A stretch of 5,528 nucleotides of DNA, from the NCBI GenBank assembly GCA_016207625.1, contig JACQPF010000131.1, forward strand, positions 1 through 5,528, in the 5' to 3' direction. Source of the DNA: Elusimicrobiota bacterium. Its GTDB lineage: Bacteria > Elusimicrobiota > Elusimicrobia > FEN-1173. Positions 1 to 5,528 of the stretch are shown piece by piece. How positions within the stretch are numbered: position 1 is the first letter of the stretch; each line of letters begins with the position of its first letter. The notes under the pieces were generated by a model, which was not told where the DNA came from, did not search any database, and saw nothing but the letters and a program-made list of their open reading frames with translations. Both the position numbers and the translations under genes were made by a program.

Positions 1-231
1 CTTCATGTACTCCTGAGGGTTTGAGAAGAAGAGGCGCAGGTCGTCGGCCGACAAATTCCCGTATTTGGCGATGAAATACGCCTTGCGCGCGTTGGTGGCC
101 AGCAGGACGTTCGTCACATCGGCTCCGGCGCCGCCGTAGAGGACCGTCAAAGGTTTGTCATCCGGGTTGACGACGTTTTTTACCGCGACGTCGTGACGCA
201 CGAAAACCTCATGAAGCAGCTTGGCCGCCAC
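1..231 (-). other. Start of a Rossmann-like glycine-loop domain (residues 1766-1842, truncated by window edge)
   Basis: After an amphipathic helix (VAAKLLHEVFVRHDVAV) comes a strand and loop LTVLYGGAGADVTNVLL, with G1798, G1799, G1801 and D1803, followed by a helix and the second strand KAYFIAKYG. A hydrophobic strand, a glycine-rich loop with Asp, a helix and a second strand is the opening of a Rossmann-type nucleotide or S-adenosylmethionine binding fold. The 'GAGAD' loop is closest in appearance to motif I of class I methyltransferases, but the acidic residue expected at the end of the second strand is not obvious. The domain continues beyond position 1, so neither its length nor its chemistry can be judged. 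Confidence 0.33.
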
Positions 232-3200
232 GGGTCGAGAATCCTCCGTGCGGTCGGACCGGGCATTCCGCCGGGCGTGGACAAGCCCGCCGATGATGAG
301 CCCTGTGACGATCAGCGGCGCGGAGATCCAGCCCGACGCCCAAATCCCGGCCGCCATGAAGGGCAAACCCCAGAAGCTCGTGGAGGCGGTGCGTGCGGCC
401 CGGAAAGAAAGCGTCCAATCGAATGGGGTCTTCACGTGTTTCCCCGTGCGGGGATCGACGGTCAGGACTCCGGAAAGATAATGGGCGAGAGCGAGAGGGA
501 AATAGAGGCAGGCGACGGAAAAAGCGGCGACAAGAACTTGAACCAGATCCGCCGCGGCGGCCGGCGGCCCCTGGGGCATGAGGCCCGCCAACATCAAGAG
601 GGACACCAGGCCGATGCCGATCCCTTCCACCCAGCCGATGGTCCGGAGATCAAACCATGAAAAAGAATCCGCCAAGGATTTCCAAAGGCCCAGCGCGCCG
701 GGGACCAACGAACCCCGTTTCCTTTCCAGCAGCCAATCCGCGGCTTCCACCACGCCTTTTTGCACTTCAGCCAAATCGATGGAGTTCTCGCGGACCAGCC
801 GATAGTTTGAAAAAACGGAGTAACTGAAGGAAAGCATCGGCTTGCGCATCCAATCGGCCAGATGCGTCACCGCCGACTGCTCGGTGACGACGACGTCGGC
901 CAGGGCCGTCATGGCCAAGAGACGGACAAGGTCGTTCTCTTCCCCCTCCCCGCCTCCGATCCGGACCAACCGGCCGGTATCGACGGCGAACTTGTTCTCG
1001 TTATAGAAATCGAGGATTTGGTCATGCGGCAGGGGTTCGTTCGGATGGGCGGCCCGGCGCTTCCACGTCTGGGACCCTTCGTTGATGACCACGCAGGCGT
1101 TGGGGTCCCTCAGTAGCTGTCGAAGGATCGCCCTCCATTCCTCTTTTTCATGCCTCCAGATCCCGTTTCCGGACATCATGTTGACGAAGTAAATCCGTTT
1201 GCCCCGCGGGAGGATCTCCCGCAGTTTCGCCATCTTCCCGAGCACCGGCTCCGTGAACCCGCTCGAGTCCAGAACCGGCGGGCCGTCCAGGCTCACGTCC
1301 TCCATGCCGAGCGTCCGAAGGACTTTCGCTCGGTACGAATAATCTGAAGCTCCCTCTCGATATATAGGCAGCGATTCCTCTGGTTCCAAGTTTGGATAGG
1401 CGGAAAAGTATTTCACCCGCGCCAGGTCGAGCAACAACAAACGCTGCCCGTCAAATCTCATGTCTTTGACGGATGGATTCTTGCCGGCGTGTATGATCAG
1501 TCTATTTTCGTCACGTTTCGTCTTCTCCGCCGGCAATTGGTTGATGTCAGAGAGCTTAACCCGGGGACCGAACCTCAAACATTGAAAAAGGTGAGGATCG
1601 TCGGCATAGATTCGGATGTCGGCATTGGGGAAGTTTTCCTCGAGGTTTTGGATGTAATGCCATGAGTAAACCAGCGGCCAACTCAAGTTGGAGGCCTGGA
1701 TGACCAATTGGAGGTCCGTGATCTTTTCTCTATGTTCTTTTGACAGGGGAGGCGTGGAAACCCGGGACAGCGTGGGACTTTCAAGGACAGACAGCGGGAG
1801 AAAAAGAGATTTGCCCCGGCCGGTCTTTCGGAAGAGCCACTCCTTCACCCACCAGGTCCCGTTCCAGAGCGCGTGATAAACAAAACTGCGGAGCATCCCT
1901 TCTCCCAACGCGGGCGAGAACATCAGGGGATGGGTGAGGACCAATCCCCCCGCCAGCCTCTGGGCAAACCGCCAGGCCACGCGCCCCGCGGCCAGGCGGC
2001 GGAATTGCGCAGGCGAGATCTCGCTCGCGGCGCGTTTCTCGCGAAGGTCGGCGAGGTCGTAGTTGTCCGAGTGGATCGCGGCGAAGGCGAGAGTCGCCAT
2101 CACCCACGCCAAGCCCGTTGGATCGAGCAGGCTGACGGCCCAGGCCAAGCCGACGGTCTCCGTGAACGGCGCCGCCATGGGATGCGTGAGCCCTTGGCCC
2201 ACGCCGCAAAGGAGCGCGGCTGTTTTTCCCCATGCGCCGGGCTCCGCGTCATAGGCGGTCCGCTTCTCGCCGAACCATTGGTTCACACGGCCCATGACAT
2301 TGAGAACCGTTCCCGCCTCTTTTCGCATCTGGGCCTGGAGGGCCTGATACCGCCGCCGCACGTCCTCCATATACGCCCGCTGGTTTGTCATGAGGTCGCG
2401 GGCCTGTTGGGGTTTTAAGAGGATGTCTCCTTCCTTATTCCGACGGACCCCGGGCAAAAACTTGGCGAACACCAGCATCATTTCATCCCCGACTTTGAAC
2501 AGCCGGATGGGTTGATCCGGATTTCCTTCGGCAAGTTCTCCGATCACGGCGCTTAAAAACCCTGTCCCCGTGCCTTTGAAGGCGGAATCCGTTCGGCCGG
2601 ACAGACGATTCGACCGGCGGTTTTGCGGGCGGACCTCCAGCACTTTCAGTTCGGGCGGCCGACCCATTGGACTTTGGACCACCGCATACGCCTCCGCATC
2701 GCCTTTCGGAGAGATCAGCAACCGGACATCGTCGGGATCCTGCATATCCTTTGCCGAATCCATTTTTTCCAAAGTGAGGAAAACCTTGATGCGATCCAGC
2801 ATGAAAACCGATTCCTGTCCCCAGGCCCGCAAACTGCGGGCCGCTTTAATCCGTTCTTCTGGGCGTAGGTCCCCCGGCCGCACGTAACGCAATTGGACGG
2901 TGCGTATGGGACTTCGGGTCATACGAAACACCGGGACAAATATCGCGGGGCGTCCGGTTCCTATTTTCCCAACGGAGAGGGGCCGGAGCAGCTGAGCCGC
3001 CGCAGACAACCCTCTCTGGTCGGGAAAACGCGCGCGGAGTCTCTCCAAACCCACCGCCGCCGCGTTGAACATGAGATGGTAAAGGACGCCGCGCAGGAGG
3101 CCTTCGGTCAACGATGGCGCGAATAAAAGGGGATGAATGGAAAAGGCGCTCCCCGCAAATCGTCCGAGAGCGCGCACTGCGGCGCGACCCCAGAGCCGGG

Positions 3201-5528
3201 CGGGAACTTTCCAGAAGTCCCAAGAGAAGCCTTCGTAATTGTCGGGATGTGCCAACGCGAAAAGCGCGCTGGCCACAAGCCACGCGGAGAGCGTGGGATC
3301 CGCCATCGCGCCGAGCGCCCAAGCCAGAGCGGCCGTTTCCGTCAACGGCGCCACAAAAGGATGCGTGAGTCCGGACACCACCCCGGAAAAGGCTTTCCAA
3401 AGAGAGCGCCAGCGCGATTCTTCTTCATGGCGATAGAAAAGGAACACCAGCCCGCCCGCGAGTTCGACACGGCCGCTCATCCGGCTTTCACCGCCGGAGG
3501 CTTTTTCGTAGGCGTGCCGCGCTGCGGTTTCCTTTTCCTTCGTGGAGGCGAGGACCCGCCAGCGGGCTTTGGATCCCTCCCTTTGAATGGCGCCGTCCAA
3601 CGCAAAATAAAAACCGCGCCGCTCCAATGTTTTCTGATAGGCCAGGGTCAGGGATTCGACGCTCTTGAACTTTTCCGCCAGCCGCGCCGACTCTTCCAAG
3701 GTCCGCCGGATCAGAGAGGCGAGAGCCTCACCGGCGAGCTCTTCTTCGAATTCGGCCCGGGCGATTTTCAGGCCGGGGAAAAGGAAGGCGAAGGCCCCTT
3801 CCAGAGTCTCAAATCGTTCCTGAACCCGATCCGACATTTGGGCGTTCTGGAAAACGTTTTCCGCAAGAAGGCGCTCGGGGGCGAGGAAGATGGTTTCTCC
3901 GGCGAAGAGTTTTTCCAACGGCAACGGATCGCGGGCGAAAACGTCCAGGGAACGGTGGTCCTTGGGCACCTCCTTGATTTTGGGTGTGACCACCGCGAAG
4001 GACACATCCCTTCCCCGCAAGACGTCCGTGAGCCCCGCGGTGTGAAATCCTCCCGCGACGAGGATGGCCACGGGACCCCGGGTTCCTGGCAATTTCGCCA
4101 GGAGGTTCCCCACCAAAACCTCGTTCCGCTTCAGGGCGTATTCACAGAACTCCTCGAAAGGACGCAGGGACTCTGCGGACAAGGGCTTCGGCGCCGAAAC
4201 CACCGAATAAGGCAGGGCGGCGTCGATTCCCTTCAGTTCCTTCCCGATGTCCAGCAGGCCCAGCCGGTTCTTCCGGTAATAAGCGAAATCCTCCGGCGTC
4301 ATGGCGTGCTCGATCAATTTTCCCAACACCAAAACGTTCCGGTTCACGCCCACCAGCCGCTTCTGTTCCAGCGTCACGGCTAAAAGGTCCTGCACCGCCG
4401 TTTCCAAGCGGGAGAGCTCTTCCAGGAGCCCCTCCCGGTCGATCTGCTCCGCCAACAGAACATATTTGATGTAGGAACTCAGGCTTCCCCAGGCGTCAAG
4501 GTTAATCCCATAGTTCCGGCACAACCGCCTCAAAAACTTATAATAATCTCCGTACCCCATCCGACCCGACCGCACCTTTAAGCTCTCCCTCACCAATTCC
4601 TTTAAAGCCGGTTGGGGCAATTCGACGGCCAGTGTTTGGACCAGTTCCTCCCGCTCGCTCTCCACCTTCTCGAAATCCAAAACCTCTTCCCATTCCAAAG
4701 CATCCCTCAGCAGATGCAGGTTGGTGTAGGAAGGCCGGCCAATGGCCTCCTTCGCCAAGCGATCCGAATAGACTTGCATCAGGTACCGCGCGTAGGCGCC
4801 CAGCCCCGCCTTCTGGCTTTTGTACGCATTGAAATGCTTGTCAAATTCCTTCAGCTCTTCGGAATACACCCGGCCTTTCAACGCTTGGACCGCCGTCTCC
4901 AAACGGTCCACATATCGCTTCGCCTCGGGTCTAAGCTTGAAAGAAGACTGCACCGCTCCGATGTTTTTCTGATAAAGCGCCGGATCCTCCACGCCCCATA
5001 ACACAGGCGGCCGGCGCATCGTCAATCCGGCGAATTCCGGCCCGCTCAGATAGCCTTCCTTGAGGAAATAATCGGCGAGGCTTCGGGTGATTTCAGCGTC
5101 CGGATAGGCCCGATAAGGCTCCAGCGCAAAAGCGCCGCTGGCGCCCTCCAACCCCACCAAGTCCACCCCTCGTTCCTCGTTCAATCCCTGCACGATGGCG
5201 GCGACGTTCCTTTGCGCCTCCTCCACATCGTGCGCGTCCTGGATGTGGATGATGAAAGGCGCTCCGTCCCTTTTCGACAGATGGATGTCCCGGATATAAC
5301 CGTGAGGCAAGATGACGTTGGACAGCCAGGAAGGAGCGTCTTCCGAATGGGGAAGCTCGTTTGCGGACCGGGTTTCGGCGGAAACGACGGAGACGTCCCC
5401 GGGCAGGCCCCATGGCATTTGGGCCGTCGCCGGCAGTTGGGCTAAGAGAGGGTAGGACCGGTCCAGATTCCGGGCCGCGTTCTTTCGATCCTTCCAGAAA
5501 TTGGCTTCGGCGGCGTTCAACCCCGCGA
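1..5528 (-). CDS. Internal fragment of a giant multidomain membrane protein (both ends open)
   Basis: One minus-strand frame is open for 1842 codons across the whole window. I read every codon on the complementary strand and found no stop. The product carries, in order, a TraB/ChaN/Tiki-like domain, a helical linker, membrane module 1, a GNAT-like domain, membrane module 2, a GT9-like glycosyltransferase domain, membrane module 3 and the beginning of a Rossmann-like domain. Conserved motifs occur along its full length, so this is not a chance open frame. No start or stop codon can be assigned because both lie outside the window, and the intact protein must exceed 1842 residues. Window positions 5320-5528 encode an N-proximal linker of about 69 residues with no motif I recognise. 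No internal ribosome binding site convincing enough to split the frame was seen. Function as a whole is unknown. A membrane-bound multi-enzyme or self-processing polyprotein is inference. Confidence 0.93.
232..651 (-). other. Membrane module 3, degenerate relative of modules 1 and 2 (residues 1626-1765)
   Basis: Hydrophobic segments suggest about four membrane helices: near 1635-1653, 1661-1682, and two between about 1720 and 1750. The second helix ends in YFPLALAH (H1682), which aligns with FALAH of module 1. The last ends in a 20-residue stretch (1736-1755) that aligns without gaps to modules 1 and 2: AP at the start, G1742, then H1750 and N1754 as in HxxxN. The conserved Glu is Thr1741 and the conserved Arg is Ile1745, and no DNY follows H1682. 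The spacing H1682 to H1750 is 68, against 57 and 66 in the other modules. The module therefore looks like a structural or inactive copy. It connects the glycosyltransferase-like domain to the last, incomplete domain. Confidence 0.45.
262..321 (-). repeat. Membrane signature repeat, copy 3, polar residues lost (residues 1736-1755)
   Basis: Third segment of the set: A-P at the start, G1742, H1750, N1754 and final Ala are kept. The Glu position is Thr1741 and the Arg position is Ile1745. Aligned ungapped with copy 1 it retains the backbone pattern but not the charged pair, as expected for a decayed or purely structural copy. The short length means homology rests partly on the shared context. Confidence 0.5.
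652..720 (-). other. Short linker from the glycosyltransferase-like domain to membrane module 3
   Basis: Residues 1603-1625 are a short basic-to-amphipathic segment with a Leu/Trp-containing helix-like run (VPGALGLWKSLADSF). It directly precedes the first hydrophobic helix of module 3. No motif is recognised. Confidence 0.4.
721..1713 (-). other. GT-B glycosyltransferase-like domain, GT9/heptosyltransferase type (residues 1272-1602)
   Basis: About 331 residues, the usual length of a GT9 enzyme. The N-terminal Rossmann half opens with strand LQLVIQASNLS (from 1272), followed by a helix and ENFPNADIRIYADDP, matching the GT9 pattern of a strand, helix, 'fP.A.I' and a second strand. The C-terminal half has RIYFVNMMSGNGIW (about 1444-1457), a helix EWRAILRQLL, a strand CVVIN, and the hallmark ending ADVVVTEQSAVTHLADW (1543-1559), followed by MRKPMLSFSYS. 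That ending corresponds to the GT9 'DxG..HLA...gkP' nucleotide-sugar site. Two usual acidic residues look replaced: the 'GD' after the first strand reads SW here, and the Asp five residues before the conserved His (H1555) reads Gln1550. GT9 enzymes transfer heptose or similar sugars to lipopolysaccharide core from the cytoplasmic face. The substitutions make the activity of this copy uncertain. Confidence 0.55.
1714..1830 (-). other. Ser/Pro-containing linker between module 2 and the glycosyltransferase-like domain
   Basis: Residues 1233-1271 are a short basic then Ser/Pro/Leu-containing segment (for example VLESPTLSRVSTPPLS) with no recognisable motif, consistent with a flexible tether. The DNA becomes visibly less GC-rich at about this point. 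Confidence 0.45.
1831..2244 (-). other. Membrane module 2, CPBP/CAAX-protease-like (residues 1095-1232)
   Basis: A second hydrophobic module, clearly homologous to module 1. Matching elements: LTHP (H1115), APFTET (E1123), FAAIHSDNY (F1148, H1152, N1155, Y1156), LTHPLMFSP (H1199), GEGMLRS (E1209, R1213) and YHALWN (H1218, N1222). Spacings are close to module 1: 8 residues from the first HP histidine to TET glutamate in both; 30 versus 29 from that glutamate to the FxxxH histidine; 57 versus 66 to the HxxxN histidine. The extra length falls in the variable charged loop after DNY. All polar positions that look catalytic in module 1 are kept, which argues for retained function. DNA similarity is also visible locally, for example around the two HP/TET stretches near 3340-3372 and 2158-2193. 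It lies between the GNAT-like and glycosyltransferase-like domains. Confidence 0.55.
1858..1917 (-). repeat. Membrane signature repeat, copy 2 (residues 1204-1223)
   Basis: Second segment of the set: S-P at the start, E1209, G1210, R1213, H1218 and N1222. The Glu-to-Arg, Arg-to-His and His-to-Asn spacings (4, 5 and 4 residues) are identical to copy 1, which supports common descent and retained function. Confidence 0.65.
2245..2391 (-). other. Charged helical segment before membrane module 2
   Basis: Residues 1046-1094 are rich in Arg, Gln, Glu and Met with a regular hydrophobic spacing (YMEDVRRRYQALQAQMRKEA), which suggests one long amphipathic helix or short coiled coil ending near the conserved entry to membrane module 2. 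No motif of known function is visible. The equivalent charged helix ahead of module 1 suggests that each membrane module is preceded by such a connector. Confidence 0.45.
2392..2829 (-). other. GNAT-like N-acetyltransferase domain (residues about 900-1045)
   Basis: The core GNAT pattern is visible: a strand and turn LKVLEVRPQNRR (L963 to R970), matching the family's 'hydrophobic strand, V-x-P-x-x-R' motif; a pyrophosphate-loop-like KGTGTG (984-989), matching (R/Q)xxGx(G/A) with Lys first, which binds the acetyl-CoA pyrophosphate in known GNATs; a following helix FLSAVIGELAEG; a strand PIRLFKVG; and then MMLVFAKFLPGV near 1020, which fits the 'FYxkxGF' end of the fold. An insert of about 13 polar residues (R/S/N-rich) separates the VRP strand from the KGTGTG loop. 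In typical GNATs the two run together. Acceptor substrate is unknown. Because it lies between two membrane modules it should face a membrane surface. The fold call is by motif only. Confidence 0.5.
2830..3036 (-). other. Spacer between membrane module 1 and the GNAT-like domain
   Basis: Residues 831-899 form a basic, moderately hydrophobic segment with an Ala/Leu-rich stretch and then a strand-like pattern (PAIFVPVFRM, then TVQLRYV) leading to a charged helix. I recognise no domain here. The strand-like part could be the N-terminal beta strand of the following acetyltransferase-like domain, so the boundary is approximate. Confidence 0.4.
3037..3411 (-). other. Membrane module 1, CPBP/CAAX-protease-like (residues 706-830)
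   Basis: A hydrophobic, multi-helix segment carrying polar residues that recur in module 2. Seen in order: LTHP (H722), APLTET (E730), FALAHPDNY (F756, H760, N763, Y764), IHPLLFAP (H798), TEGLLRG (E808, R812) and YHLMFN (H817, N821). FxxxH and HxxxN are two of the three signature motifs of the CPBP (Abi/CAAX-type) glutamic intramembrane protease family, and TEGLLRG resembles the third, EExxxR, with Thr in place of the first Glu. However, the order is unusual, because the E..R motif directly precedes HxxxN instead of preceding FxxxH. Either TET at 729-731 is the true motif 1, or the module is rearranged or unrelated. It sits between the TraB/ChaN-like domain and the GNAT-like domain. The membrane location is well supported by composition. 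Protease activity is a hypothesis. Confidence 0.5.
3061..3120 (-). repeat. Membrane signature repeat, copy 1 (residues 803-822)
   Basis: First of three 20-residue segments that align without gaps at the end of each membrane module. It carries A-P at the start, E808, G809, R812, H817 and N821, and ends in Ala. This copy shares about 9 of 20 identities with copy 3 (counted by eye) and keeps all four polar residues found in copy 2. Confidence 0.65.
3412..3981 (-). other. Charged helical linker between the N-terminal domain and membrane module 1
   Basis: Residues 516-705 show no catalytic motif that I recognise. The stretch from about 550 to 640 is rich in Glu, Arg, Lys, Leu and Ala, with spacing typical of amphipathic helices and possibly a short coiled coil (for example FEEELAGEALASLIRRTLEE). 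It is followed by a segment containing YQKTLERRGFYFAL that may be a small alpha/beta unit. The segment just before the membrane module contains MSGRVELAGGLVFLFY, whose hydrophobic part could be a beta strand or a short membrane-approaching helix. The Met of that segment has no strong Shine-Dalgarno sequence upstream, so I do not treat it as a new gene start. A spacer role is the simplest reading. Confidence 0.5.
3982..5319 (-). other. TraB/ChaN/Tiki-superfamily-like domain (residues about 70-515)
   Basis: Motifs seen, in order: HIQDAH at residues 94-99, followed by E-A-Q-R-N; LVGLEGASG at 123-131; WGVEDP at 177-182; a long charged helical middle region (about 185-470); and VAGGFHTAGLTDVL around the GGFH at 492-495, just before a predicted strand ending in VVTPK. 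The paired layout, an early 'strand-then-H' motif, an acidic 'LEG' strand and a late 'GG.H..G' loop, matches the general plan of the EreA/ChaN/TraB/Tiki superfamily, whose members include metal-dependent peptidase-like and haem-binding proteins. The HIQDAH/GVED version is one I associate with uncharacterised Omnitrophota proteins. Candidate ligand residues are H94, H99, E127 and H495. Substrate and activity are unknown. A stand-alone superfamily member is much shorter, because the middle helical region here is unusually long. Assignment is by eye and could be a distant analogue. Confidence 0.5.

Noticed and set aside
193..660. 155-codon open frame on the plus strand
   Set aside because: Codon-register shadow of membrane module 3. 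The product is highly charged and low in hydrophobic content with no domain signature.
1325..1375. TATA-containing AT-rich spot as a promoter
   Set aside because: It lies within the open coding frame, no paired -35/-10 spacing was convincing, and no gene start follows in either direction.
1781..2233. 150-codon minus-strand frame in another register
   Set aside because: Out-of-phase shadow of membrane module 2, Arg/Gly/Pro-rich with no motif. Its resemblance to the frame at 2846-3400 merely reflects the underlying homology of modules 1 and 2.
1873..2418. 181-codon open frame on the plus strand
   Set aside because: Same codon-register shadow effect, opposite membrane module 2. The product is an Arg/Gly/His-rich sequence without recognisable motif.
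2846..3400. 184-codon minus-strand frame in another register
   Set aside because: It overlaps the supported minus-strand frame out of phase and yields an Arg/Ser/Pro-rich product. The in-phase translation has conserved membrane motifs over the same bases.
3421..3480. Possible internal start (Met of MSGRVEL) that would split the gene before module 1
   Set aside because: No strong Shine-Dalgarno sequence upstream and no stop codon in the preceding frame, so a separate gene is not supported.
3133..4383. 416-codon open frame on the plus strand
   Set aside because: It is in exact codon register with the minus-strand gene, where long antisense frames arise simply because the sense strand avoids TTA, CTA and TCA codons. 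Its product is rich in Arg, Gly, Gln and Pro with no domain motif, while the opposite strand encodes the GGFH region, the helical linker and module 1.
4612..5001. 129-codon plus-strand frame that looks mildly protein-like
   Set aside because: Also in shadow register, opposite the helical middle of the TraB/ChaN-like domain. Its Leu/Gln/Phe richness is the complement of Glu/Lys/Leu helices on the real strand.

Overview
The window is almost certainly an internal slice of one very large protein-coding gene on the minus strand. One minus-strand reading frame (codons ending on window positions divisible by 3) was translated by hand from 5526 down to 1. It contains no stop codon, giving 1842 consecutive sense codons open at both ends. 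The translation has recognisable domain motifs throughout, so the frame is real. Neither the true start nor the true stop lies inside the window. No RNA gene, CRISPR array, insertion sequence, promoter or terminator could be supported, and there is no intergenic stretch.

Residues below are numbered from the first complete minus-strand codon (residue k covers window positions 5527-3k to 5529-3k). Layout from N- to C-terminal, which runs right to left in the window: a short linker; a domain resembling the TraB/ChaN/Tiki-like superfamily (about 70-515); a charged helical linker (516-705); membrane module 1 (706-830); a GNAT-like acetyltransferase domain (about 900-1045) followed by a charged helix; membrane module 2 (1095-1232); a GT-B glycosyltransferase-like domain closest by eye to the GT9/heptosyltransferase group (1272-1602); membrane module 3 (1626-1765); and the start of a Rossmann-like glycine-loop domain (1766-1842) that runs off the window.

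The striking theme is alternation: soluble enzyme-like domains separated by three related hydrophobic modules. Modules 1 and 2 share a full set of Glu, Arg, His and Asn residues reminiscent of CPBP/CAAX-type intramembrane proteases. Module 3 keeps the His and Asn but has lost the Glu and Arg. A membrane-anchored multi-enzyme polypeptide, or a polyprotein that cuts itself, are both possible. Neither is shown by the sequence.

Organism: the GC-rich coding, the gene size and the 'HIQDAH ... LEG..G ... GVED ... GGFH' domain recall giant multidomain proteins of Candidatus Omnitrophota (OP3) or a related uncultured lineage. This is recalled family resemblance, not a search result, and is a moderate-confidence inference.
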